A stretch of 64,000 nt of DNA, from NCBI RefSeq assembly GCF_001949145.1, contig NW_019091362.1:2662482-2726481 (forward strand). The letters are read 5' to 3'. The DNA comes from Acanthaster planci. Its lineage: Eukaryota; Echinodermata; Asteroidea; Valvatida; Acanthasteridae. Of this stretch, positions 11,001 through 20,165 are shown one piece after another; the first letter of the stretch is position 1; every line of letters starts with the position of its first letter. The notes beneath the pieces were generated by a model. It was not told where the DNA came from. It saw only the letters and a program-made list of their open reading frames with translations, and did not search any database. Position numbers and translations under genes: made by a program.

Positions 11001-14000
11001 ATGTGTAACTTTTAATAATTACAAAATTAAGAAAAGAATTACCAAAAATTAATAATTAAAAGAATTGTTCTGAAAGTCAATATTGTAGTTGAGCCCATTA
11101 CAAATCCTCACAAGTCCATTGTACATCAATCACAAAGCATCCAGTCCCAAGACATGTCAAAAGTTATTCAAAAGATTAAGCATCTCTAACATTCATTCTG
11201 GCTGTGTTTGACAGGAATTGTGAATTGACTTTGAGACCATCCAGTCGACTACCAGTCAATTGCCCTTGGAAACCTATGCCAAATAAATGCCCACATCCTG
11301 GGTACCAGGCAAAAGACCGTGACAGACTAATGGCTGTAGATCAACTTGGCTACGTGCGACCAATCTTGTGGCAGAGTCTGCCACAAGACTGGTTCAAACC
11401 TGGAATGTACATGTCAGGAAAAGAGGGCTCTCCAGCTCACAAATGCTGTCATTATCTAAATTCTGTTTTTTTTGGTAGTTCTTGGATACCACTCAGGTGC
11501 CTTGAAACTGACAAAGTTTCAGACACAGATTTTTTACCTAGTGCAGAAAGTCCCTCAAAGCAAGTTGGTGCCCCTCCTCCAAAATTCAGCACAGTCCCCC
11601 ATAACCCCCCCCCCCGGGAAAAGCTAATGTAGTTACAATACTACATTTGAGGCTCAGTCAGGCAGGATATGACTGCATCATTGATTTCTTTCATTAAGGA
11701 ATCTGACTAATCTTGTTTTTCCCCCTCGTGTTATATTCAATGTCTCGAAATTTTTCATCTTAAAAAAAAGCTGGTTTCATTCTCGAAAGTATTATTCATC
11801 TAAATTGACATTACTAGTTCAGCTTATTCAGATAATTCAGCTTATTATTGAGTGAAGTTTTAAAAAGTTCTCAGTATGCCTACAGACGCTGCAAATGTAA
11901 GCCTAAACGTCTGGTCCATTACAGGTTGCTACTGACTTGTTCGAAGCATGCTTGCACCAGGTTAACAGGCATCATGTTTCTGAGGGAGCAAAGAAAGAAC
12001 ACAGAACAGACTACGATAAGCTTTCTCCAAGCAATTTTCTTGTCATTGGAGGAAAGGATGAGATTTTGCAGTAAAAAATTACCACAAACACTCCATGAAC
12101 AATATTAAATGTCAGAAATGGTTCAATTGTAATATTTTGCAATAATTATTTGAATCAGAACTGTAGTTAAGTTTTTGCGATTATTCGGAGCTTTCTTGTA
12201 AACCCAAATATAGAATGGTATGGAACGACTCAACCCTGCATTGACTGAGAATTTTGAATGAGTAGGACACACAGTCAGACAGGGGCATGCGAAAAACATG
12301 CAAAAACCTAGCCAATTTCAGCGTAACTTTGCTCCAATTACTGAAATACTCAGGCCGTACTGTTTGAGTTCCTGGCCAATGAATTTTTCACCCCCGTGTT
12401 CTTAATTGACTCGGAAAAGATCTCAGCTGCAGCTCTGATCAACACTGACTACTGTAGGACTGCACATGCATGTACGCTCACTTCCAGTGTGCCAGGTCAA
12501 ATCTTGTGTGATACTGTTACCCACGTGCACGGTGTATGCCATAATTTCCTCAATCATTAGGATTTCCTTCACAATTCATTTTATGCTATTCTACTGCGAC
12601 TTAACAATGACATTTTCTTTTGTTGTCTTCTCTTGTGGTGGCAGAATCCACAACACAGAGGTAAAAGCAAAATTTTCGAAACTGGAGTGGGGTTTAATTG
12701 TCCCCTCCCCGACTTCGGCTCCACGGAGACTCAATGTGTTCCTAGTTACATGTGGGTTAATTTGGTGGTGAACATTACTTTACCCACTTGAAGACGGCAT
12801 TATTTTTGGCCTCAAAATATCAATTTTGACCAACACGAGATGTAGCGGCGCTCTTTGGATATAAATCCAAGTGCCACCAAAAGGGGTGAGGGGAGATGAA
12901 TTAACATGTTTAAACATCAGCCAGAGGTTGAGTCAGGGACTGTGAGGCTGTTTACCCCTCAACCGTGCCACTGTTGAAGGGTTGTCAATGTCAAGAATAA
13001 CAAAACCTTCCAAATTTCCTGAATCCAGCAAGAGGAGGCGGGCAGGCCTTTGCCACTGACCTTAGTAGATCCAGAATAGCGTCCATGGTGGTCACTTCTT
13101 TCTCCTCTCCAAACTCACCCAGCGAGGCCTTGGTCTCTGCCTTGCCCGGGTGTATGCTCAGCACCAGGATGATGCCGATGATGACTGCGATGCATGTCGT
13201 CACCGAGTAGTAGACCAGAGCTCGCAGGCCTAACTTCCCACTCTCTTTGGTGTCCAGGCCAGTTAAGCCTACCAAAAGGAAAGACAAGCAAACAGAAAAG
13301 AAAACTTGGTGTTGAAGCAGAAATTTGGCATGATGCTGTCACCAGTGCACCTGACAGAAAGGGTATTCCTGATTTTTTCTTCGATAAGCAACCTCAGAGT
13401 GATAAAGTAACAACAAACCAAGTCAAGCGCGTTTAAAAAGTTACATTATTCCAAAGTATTACTATTGAGCAAAAATAATAACCTAATACCTAATAACCTA
13501 AGCACTGAGCCTTAACACTCAAGGGTTCATTGCAATTAAATGCAGAATCTTGATGAATTGAGCATGGTTGGGCTACAGAAATTAGTCTTCACATCAGGAT
13601 GAATTGAAGACAATAGAGGAGCAAGGCCAAGGCACAAATTCTCCATCTTCCAAGATCCATCGCTTCGTGGCGAGGAAGAATGAGAGAGGTGGGAAAGATG
13701 AAGGAGATAGCAGAAAGTGGGATAAATGGAAAGGGGGTAGAAAAGTATTGGAACCAATCTCTCTTTAAAAAAAATCTTACCTGAGATGAGACTAGCCACG
13801 ATCAGTGGGAGAATCAGCATCTTGAGGAGTCTCATCAAGATGTCTCCCGGGAAACCGATGAGGAGGATCGCATCCTCCGAGGGCTCAGCCAGGCGCAGGA
13901 GCAGGCCCAGAACAATGCCTAGGATGACGGCCACCAGCGTGAAGAGGAGCAGTAGGTTTTGACGCACCCAGCTCAGCACCTTCTGCAACCGCCGGTTCTC

Positions 14001-14045
14001 ATAAGGCTGCAGCGTGTATTCGTTTCGTCCTGATTCCACCTCCAT
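4769..14045 (-). CDS. Excitatory amino acid transporter (SLC1 family, EAAT-like), complete, nine coding exons
   Basis: The gene encodes a predicted plasma-membrane glutamate/aspartate transporter; family members couple uptake to Na+/H+ entry and K+ exit. Coding exons, in transcript order, are 14045-13781, 13268-13061, 11979-11937, 10792-10546, 9776-9650, 7877-7647, 6221-6027, 5724-5590 and 5018-4769. All introns are GT-AG, with phases 1,2,0,1,2,2,2,2. The total is 1701 nt including TAA, or 566 residues, a normal EAAT length. TM1 lies at about 30-52, TM2 at 62-88 and TM3 at 104-127, followed by a long loop with sequons at N189, N195, N201 and N216. HP1 carries ATSSSAATLP (370-379), TM7 has [10 protein letters not shown] (407-416), and HP2 has [12 protein letters not shown] (445-456). 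TM8 has [12 protein letters not shown] (485-496). R488 matches the arginine that binds the substrate side-chain carboxylate, and its presence argues against the neutral-amino-acid ASCT branch. The ATG context (AAGATGG) is good. The overall sequence resembles EAAT1/EAAT2; I cannot assign an orthologue. No frameshift or missing key residue was seen. Confidence 0.95.
5590..5724 (-). CDS. EAAT-like coding exon 8 (residues 439-483), HP2
   Basis: The acceptor is GGGATACAG|C and the donor is TTCTT|GTAAGT in phase 2. It encodes [34 protein letters not shown] and VDWF. This is the HP2 extracellular-gate hairpin with the conserved GAASIPSAG tip. Confidence 0.96.
6027..6221 (-). CDS. EAAT-like coding exon 7 (residues 374-438), HP1 and TM7 with NMDGT
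   Basis: The acceptor is TTTCATACAG|T and the donor is GTCAG|GTGTGT in phase 2. It completes ATSSSAATLP, then gives [30 protein letters not shown] and [14 protein letters not shown]. The NMDGT motif takes part in Na+ and substrate binding in characterised family members, and Y414/E415 sit where the K+ and H+ coupling residues are expected. Confidence 0.96.
6397..7053. mobile_element. TTAA-bounded repeat, family A copy 1, in intron 6
   Basis: It starts at TTAACTACTTGTTGCC (TTAA at 6397-6400) and aligns with 14740-15213. Shared blocks include GTTCCACGG, TTGGGTCAAAGCG, CCTTTCTTGAGTAATTAGA and AAAAGAACTAAGG. It differs from that copy by an internal four-unit tandem array (6781-6984). The left terminus resembles the piggyBac-like family at 98-686. 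No right terminus was recognised, so the boundary at 7053 is only where similarity stops. Confidence 0.6.
6781..6984. repeat. Tandem array, 4 x 51 bp
   Basis: Units start at 6781, 6832, 6883 and 6934 and contain GCCACGGGTGACGCCTATAT. Units 1 and 3 share GGGCGTTTTG, while units 2 and 4 share GGACATTTTG, so the array looks like a duplicated 102-bp dimer. Because 51 is a multiple of three, the array stays open in several frames and produces spurious repetitive ORFs. The related element at 14740-15213 holds a single diverged unit (about 15091-15143). Confidence 0.9.
7647..7877 (-). CDS. EAAT-like coding exon 6 (residues 297-373)
   Basis: The acceptor is ATACCCAG|G and the donor is TCCAG|GTAAAA in phase 2. 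It reads [20 protein letters not shown], then [17 protein letters not shown] (TM6), then [15 protein letters not shown]. It ends in AIATSS, the first half of the HP1 serine-rich tip. All of these are EAAT signature segments. Confidence 0.95.
8283..8560. repeat. Degenerate foldback (inverted repeat) in intron 5
   Basis: The left arm, CGTGTCATGCTGTCA and onward (about 8287-8330), is imperfectly complementary to a right arm ending near 8545 whose reverse complement reads CGTGTCATGCCGTCG. The segment is rich in GTCAT/ATGAC words. Family and true ends are unknown. Confidence 0.4.
9650..9776 (-). CDS. EAAT-like coding exon 5 (residues 255-296)
   Basis: The acceptor is TTTTATCCAG|GC and the donor is ATGTG|GTGAGT in phase 2. 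It encodes [19 protein letters not shown] followed by [21 protein letters not shown]. These are the helix after the glycosylated loop and most of TM5, with the family's FFDILNEx-type motif seen here as FFDILAEL. Confidence 0.95.
9984..10160. repeat. 86-bp tandem duplication with four hairpins, in intron 4
   Basis: The unit begins GGATTTTCTACATTTTGCAA at 9984 and again at 10070, giving an 86-bp period. Each unit contains two copies of TCCTGAAATCAGGA, a 6-bp stem with a 2-nt loop, so there are four hairpins in total. The copies differ at only a few positions, which suggests a recent duplication. Confidence 0.85.
10546..10792 (-). CDS. EAAT-like coding exon 4, Met-rich glycosylated extracellular loop (residues 173-254)
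   Basis: The acceptor is GTGCACAG|TCA and the donor is TTAG|GTAAGT in phase 1. The exon carries the variable extracellular loop, with four N-glycosylation sequons (N189 TT, N195 AT, N201 AT, N216 MS) and twelve methionines between residues 192 and 239. It ends in YKDGMNVLG, which is strongly conserved at the start of the next membrane helix in EAAT2. Only the loop itself is divergent. Confidence 0.93.
11937..11979 (-). CDS. EAAT-like coding exon 3, a 43-bp small exon (residues 158-172)
   Basis: The acceptor CTCCCTCAG is followed by 43 nt encoding the end of R158 and then [14 protein letters not shown]. The donor is CAA|GTCAGT. The peptide matches the family's conserved 'N-M-F-P-x-N-L-V-x-A-C-F' stretch, and the exon is what makes exons 2 and 4 join in frame (phase 2 in, phase 0 out). 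It is too short to show up in an ORF search. Confidence 0.93.
13061..13268 (-). CDS. EAAT-like coding exon 2 (residues 89-157)
   Basis: The acceptor is TTTTGGTAG|GC. The exon reads [20 protein letters not shown] and then TM3, finishing with TMDAILDLL. The donor is AAG|GTCAGT in phase 2. The segment [11 protein letters not shown] matches the conserved EAAT region that follows TM2. Confidence 0.95.
13781..14045 (-). CDS. EAAT-like coding exon 1 (residues 1-88 plus split G89)
   Basis: It begins at ATG with a good Kozak context and encodes a short cytoplasmic N-terminus, TM1 (about 30-52) and TM2 (about 62-88), ending in VASLIS. The donor is CAG|GTAAGA at 13780, and the exon ends in phase 1. The joined codon makes the SLISG of the family signature. 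Confidence 0.95.
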
Positions 14046-14221
14046 CTTGATGCGGGGATCACAATATGTCAGTTTTTTTTTTTTTACTTTGCTGTTTTTT
14101 GGAGGGTTGTTTCTCCTTTGCTTTGTTCTGTGTTTGTGTGTCCGAGTCTTTCACTCACTGAGGCTTACTCGCAAACATCGACAGCAACCCTGAGCCCCAA
14201 GAGATTACAACTTGATGATAC
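14046..14221 (-). other. Probable 5' UTR part of the first coding exon, preceded by a splice acceptor
   Basis: Reading the minus strand toward the ATG, a long pyrimidine tract (14225-14250) leads to TTTAG|GTATC, with AG at 14223-14222. No in-frame coding extension is evident, and a T-run separates part of this stretch from the ATG. I infer that an upstream non-coding exon is spliced here and that the promoter lies further right. A second possible acceptor (GGGGCTCAG) is at about 14190. There is no transcript evidence. Confidence 0.5.
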
Positions 14222-14739
14222 CTAAACATGAAATGAAAGAAAAAATTTACTCATTATTTGTATGGAATTTTGCTGACACATGCAAACTGGAATAGTTCTC
14301 TGCTCTTCTCAAAACATCTGCCAACATGGACTGCTCACCAAGGTTCTTCGTCGCAACAAGTAAACGCTTCATGTACTTCAACCTATGCTACTCGTGAACC
14401 TATGGTCTGAAGTCACTTTTCATCACAACTTTTCATGAGCTTTTCTGCAATGCTATGAAAACCACTACCACAGAAAAGGGGAGCAAAAAAAAACCTTTTC
14501 AAAAGCTGGTGAAAGAGTTGGTTGTCATGCACTTTCTGAACATCTTTCACAAAACACAATGCGACTTTGGATGCAGTCAAGCACTTAACACATTATACCC
14601 CGGCACTCAGATATACATGTAATGCTGGCTGTACATGCAATTTATATGAACAGACACTTTGGGAACATTTCTCACACAATACTACCGGTATATGTTAACA
14701 GATACAATTAAGCAGGTGCTTGGTTTATACAGTTGATTG

Positions 14740-15213
14740 TTAACCACTTGTCACTGGATGATATGTAAATACACAAAAGTTTCCTTATTCGTTCCACGGC
14801 GGACGTGTACACTCGTTTAAAAATTCCTTTTTCATTTCCACGGTTGACAAATTAACCATTGTGCTTGGTTGGGTCAAAGCGGGGAAGACAATCCTACATG
14901 CGGACACTGCTACTACGTGGGACCCCCAACCCACAATAATCTGGATATGCCTTTCTTGAGTAACGATGCCCTTCTTGAGTAATTAGACACAAAAGAACTA
15001 AGGGGATTTACGTGGTCCTCTGCTTAGGTAAACTGATTTGCTAGGGAGTGAAACCACGCATCTAATGAAACAAATGGCAAAGAACACACACGGCCACATG
15101 TGACACCTATACACGATGAACCTTTTGTTTGTGAGCTGGTTGACATCTAGACATGTGCTGCAATTCTTACCAGAGCAGTTAAAAAAAAACGGCTTGAACA
15201 AAAGAACTCAGGG
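14740..15213. mobile_element. TTAA-bounded repeat, family A copy 2, upstream of the EAAT-like coding exons
   Basis: It starts TTAACCACTTGTCACTGG and is colinear with 6397-7053 through to AAAAGAACTCAGGG at its end. It carries one diverged copy of the 51-bp unit instead of four. It abuts a LINE fragment at about 15214. No matching right terminus was found. Confidence 0.6.
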
Positions 15214-16910
15214 TTTTCTGTTCTAGGAACAGATGATATTGAACTTGCTTGGAGTGTATTTAACAATATTTTTCTGAACATACTTAACTTCCCATAAAGG
15301 AAACAAAGTTTAAACAAACAGAACCTTGGATGGATGATGAGATATTGACAAGTATTTGTGCCAGAAATAGGCTATTTTCAGAATTTAGAAAATCTCGAGA
15401 TGCCGATAGGTTCTCAGAGTTTAAAAGGGCAAGAATCTCTAACTATGCACGGTACATCAGTATTTGATAAGTACAAAATCACTGAGGCTTTTAATATTTT
15501 TTTACAACAGTGGCAACTAAAGTCGTCTCAAAAATTCAAACTGGAAGTGGCCACTTTTGCCTTTCATTTGTTACTCAGTTTTATGCCAATAAGGGTATAG
15601 TTCCTGATGCATTTAGCTTGAGTTCTGTCAGTGAGGAATATAAACTTAAATGACTGCATAGTTTTAATTGTTTAAAATCGACAGGTTTGGACAACATTCC
15701 AGCAAAATTCTTGAGAGATGCAGCTGATGCCATTGCCTCTCCTTTGATGCATATTGTTAATTTGTCTCTGCATTTAGGTAAATTTCCAAACGACTTGAAG
15801 CATGCCAGAGTGGTTCCTGTTCATAAAAAGAAAAGCACAGACGAACCAGGAAATTACCGCCCGGTTTCGGTACTTAGTGTTGAGTCCAAGGTACTGGAGA
15901 AGGTTGTGCACGATCAGTTATTTCCATACCTTCAGAGTAATCAACTGATATTTCAGTATCAGTCAGGTTTTTGGAAATCTTTTTCGACCGAGTCGCGCCT
16001 AGTGACCATGTGAGAATCGAGTTGGACAAAGGTAACTATTCTGGCATGCTGCTTTTGGACTTGGAAAAAGCATTTGATACCGTCAACCATAATATTTTGC
16101 TGGGGAAACTAAAAGCTGCTGGTTTAACAGCTCCGCTGTCTCGTGGTTCTCCTCACACTTGTCGGACAGAAAGCATTCTCAGGTACTGAATCTAGCCTAC
16201 AAGCTGTCTCCTGTGGTGTGCCGCAGGGAGCTGTTCATGGACCCCTGTTGTTTTTAATTTATGTTAACGACCTGGAGACAGCTGTAAACTGTAGATTATT
16301 AATGTACGCTGATGATGCTGCTCTCATTGTATCAGGGAACAATATAAGTGTAATTGAACAAAGGTTGACTAAAGAATTAAAATCTACTAGTGACTGGATG
16401 GCAGATAACAAATTATCATTGAATCTTGGTAAAAGCGAAAGTATCTAGTTTGGTCAAAAGCATCGATCGAAAACTTGCAGTGACTTGAATATTTTGTGTA
16501 ACGGGTAGTGCAATCAAATCCAAATCTACTCTTAAGTATTTAGGTGCTGAACTCGACCAGACACTAAGTGGTGAAACAATGGCTGCCAAGGTGACAAGCA
16601 AGGTCAATGGAAGACTAACATTTTTGTACCGCAACACCACATATTTTGATCATTCTACTAGGAAAAATTTGGCCTCAGTACTGGCTCAGTGTCATTATGA
16701 TTACTGTTCATCATTCTGGTATGAACTATGATAGTTTGACTAAACGCACAAAAACTAAATTACAGACATCCCAAAACAAGCTGGTAAGATTTGTCCTTAA
16801 CCTGAAGACTAGGACTCACTTAACAGCGGATGTTCCAAGCAGATTGGCTGGCTCCCAGTACAGAGCAGAATTGATCAACTGAAGTTATGTTACATGTTTA
16901 GTAGTAAAAC
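15214..16910 (+). pseudogene. Degenerate non-LTR retrotransposon (LINE) reverse transcriptase, 5'-truncated
   Basis: This is a broken ORF2 of a LINE. Order along the strand: a linker region with PWMDDEIL and ARNRLFSEFRKSRDADRF (another frame, about 15320-15420); NYRPVSVL (RT start, about 15853); LLLDLEKAFDTVNH (motif A, about 16050); GVPQGAVHGPLLFLIYVNDL (motif B); LMYADDAALIV (motif C, catalytic YADD, about 16300); KLSLNLGKSES; KYLGAELD; and a C-terminal LQTSQNKLVRFVLNL. It is split by a frameshift near 16013, another in 16143-16189, a stop after 16448 and a further frame change before 16646. No endonuclease domain is visible, so it is inactive. It is a Jockey/CR1/Rex-like type by motif style, clade not assigned. 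Confidence 0.85.
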
Positions 16911-19900
16911 ATAGTACTCAGCCCTTTCGCTTGTAAGAGGACATGACATTATTATTATCTGAAGCCATAAAATACAATAGAGAAGATTATGTACCATACA
17001 GTGCTGTGGCACTATGAATGCCTGGTTTCATTGTTCTCTGTACGAGTAACAATGGAATAAACCTAGCCAGAAGTAGTAATTTGTAGCGCTAGGTCCTTTA
17101 GGCTCAGAGTGTTACATAGTATTTTGTAGTACTGAGTACTCTAAGCCAAGCAACGCCCGGTACTGTTAAGGTTAATCTAAGTAAATACGCCCACTTAGAA
17201 ACATTTTTCTCCAAGACCAGCTGAAAGTGCATTGTGGTTACACTTTGCAAGAGTTGCGCAAATGTGCAATTAAATGTGGATAGGAAGCACTTCTACTCAA
17301 TGAGTGTTCTGTAAACCCCTTGACACACTTAACCACAGATCCCTTGATTGGTCCTGAAAATCTTCCAAGTTACTATGCCCTGAAATGACCCAACTCAGTT
17401 GTATACCTTGGTTCCAAGGTTCGATAGAGTTCAAAGGGAAGAGGAACGAGATTCACATCAATATTACAGGTGTTCCTCTGAATACAATTGACATGTAGGT
17501 GTACATATACCTCCCAGTTAGGAGGCCAGGGTAACACCGAAGGTTGCAAAGCCCGGGGTTCTGTCTGGGCCAGAGAAATCCATTCATCAGTCCACAATCA
17601 AACTGAACCGCACAGCACGTCAGTCCAAATGGCAATGCACTTCTCTTGTATACGCCTGCCCGGACTCACTCTATATCACACATGTACTAATCAGATAAAC
17701 TTTGGGACAAGTAAATTTATCACTAACTTCAACACTGTATGTGAATATGTGCATTTACGTGTACATAAGGAATTCTGGCGGCTTGACTTCTGTACACATG
17801 CCGATAGGATGGCAATATACATGTACATGTGTATATGTGAATGCAACCAATGTAAACAGTATACAATAACACATTGTTGACATCTAGGAAGACTTAACAC
17901 AAGAATGAAAGAATAACACAGTTGGTGGGCTGGAAAAGGCAAAGGCAGGCAACTTTGAAAAGGCTGAAGACACCCCAACCCCTCCCTGTCCCACTGACAT
18001 CTTTTGATAATTATAGATTCCCTACAGTCCATGCACAGCTGTAGGGTCATACATTCATACAGGTGTCATGTGCCTGAACTCTCCAAAAAAACTGTCCAGA
18101 CCCCTGACACTGGAAAGAAAGCACTCTGTTTCTGTCCCCCCTGAATAACTAAGCTCTCATGCTATCAATGCAAAGTACACAGCAGGGCAACATCTTAGGC
18201 ATGAAGCATGTTGGGAAATTCCTACATGTATGGTACATGTACATCACCTACTTGAACATCAGCAAGCGGCAGATACTGCAATCAAGCACACCATCCCGTA
18301 ACCAATTACAAACTATTAGAGCGTGTACCACAACATACTGGTAGCCTTACCTCGTTGGCACATACACAAACACAAAGGGGTCATGAATGTGTTCGACCCC
18401 AGAAGGAGCAGATGCGCGCACACGTGGGAAGCCTTTTCATCTGCTGGCTGCTGTGTTCACTCAATCAGGACTTATCTGATTACTGGGGTTTTCCTCCACA
18501 AACAGCCTAGGCAGGGACATTCCTGAGTTTATTTATTTGGACAACTGTCCCACATACCCTTGGGATCCCCAACACTAAGGAAATACCTGTAGCAGTCCTC
18601 CACGAACATCTCAGTCAGCACCTCCGAGTTCAATTACTTACAAGAACACAGAGCCCTCTGACATTTGGAGAAGACTACATATAATAACCTCCGAAATACT
18701 ATATCAGGAAATATGGAAGCATCTTTATGGGACCGTTCTGGTTTTAAATGAAAGCTATCCAAAAATGGTTGTAATGTCTATTTTCTTTGGGAGTGACAAT
18801 ACAAGTCAAACTACATGTACCATACTAGGACTTACCCAAGTAGTCCTTTCCAATGAATGGCATAAGTGGGGCAGTTTCATAGTTCACATTATTCTTTTCC
18901 TCTTTTTAACATCTTTGAAATTAGTCGTTTTTGTCTCACTTTGTATTCTGTTATTGGTAGATTTGCTTTTAAAAAGATTCACATACCAAATGAAAATCCT
19001 CTAAAATTGAGAAACTTGAAAGACTTTGTTACAAATTTGGACGGGCGCACATCACCTTACTGTTCAACAGGTCATTTTGAGAACAACTTCAACTTTACAG
19101 CTTTAAAATGTTTTGTGCTTGAATGCATTGTTTACATGTAACAGGCATACATGGTATTTAAGCTTTAATTCAAATGAATTTTAATGAATTTTTGCTAAAT
19201 ATGTAACTTCATAAATATATTTATATCGCATAGCACAAACTGGAACCACAGGAAAAGTCAAATATTTTGCTTTTTTTGAAAAAGTTGAATTCAATCATTG
19301 TTATCATCCCTCCATTTATTAAGGACACTTGTCACACTCCACAAAAGTTCCCACGTGTATTGTCTGTTCTCATGGTGCTGGCCAGAGAGATATCAGCATT
19401 GCCCTGGTGAGCTGAAGCAGTGATATCGCAAACCGAAAGCAAATTGTTTGGAAGTTGTGCCCTAACAAAAATGATCGATGTACACGTATCTTTCTTATCA
19501 GCCATTTGCCGAGAGGTATTAAAGGTGGAATTCGTGCAATAAACAGGTCAGTTGTCACGATCAGGAGTGAACTCATGACAATACAGAAATCAAATGATGG
19601 TAGCGAAGGTCCATTTGCTGTACAGATCAAAGGTATGCAAAACTTGATAAAATCTAATTAGCGAGAACATGTTTCAACAATAACCTGAGAGAAGTACAGG
19701 GAAGAACACTTGAACATGCATGGCCTTTTTCTTATGCTTCTTGCGACCCGATCAACCCTACCATGCCACCCCACACCATTTGTCCGCTTTCACCACTGGT
19801 GCTCGGACTTTACCAGAAATGTTCAGCTCATCAACAGTGCAACAGACAGGAGTAGAACAGCAAGTCTGCCCCCAGCCATTCGGGCTCTTCAGCTTCAGGT

Positions 19901-19950
19901 CAGTGTTTATCTCAGGTTTTCTTGGCATGAAACAACCGAAAATAATTCTA
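16911..19950. other. Non-coding stretch
   Basis: I see no exon or element I can name. It contains several TACATGT words (for example 17817-17830). It may be intron or 5' flank of the EAAT-like gene, whose first non-coding exon was not located. Confidence 0.4.
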
Positions 19951-19954
19951 CCCC

Positions 19955-20165
19955 CCCTCCCCCATGGGATGCCAGTCCAGCACAGGTTGCTCCCCCTAAC
20001 GCTGCTACCCACTTGTACTCCTAGGTGCACAGAAGTAAGTGGAAGGGGTGAAGTGACTTGGTCAGGGGCCACAACTTACATACATGTATGGCCAGCAGCT
20101 AGATTCGAAACGTTGACCCTCTGACCATAGAGCAAGGACTTGCTCTATGCTCTGACTAAGTACGA
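19955..20165 (-). mobile_element. tRNA-derived SINE-like copy
   Basis: On the minus strand, 20165-20095 resembles a tRNA. It has an A-box-like TTAGTCAGAGCATAGAGC, then a B-box-like GTTTCGAATCT about 45 nt later. The body that follows includes CTTCTGTGCACCTAGGAGTA and ends near the C/G run at about 19955. It is diverged and the ends are approximate. Confidence 0.5.

Noticed and set aside
16143-16448. Reverse transcriptase ORF as a working gene
   Set aside because: Motifs A, B and C are spread over different frames with stops and frameshifts between them, and the endonuclease part is missing.
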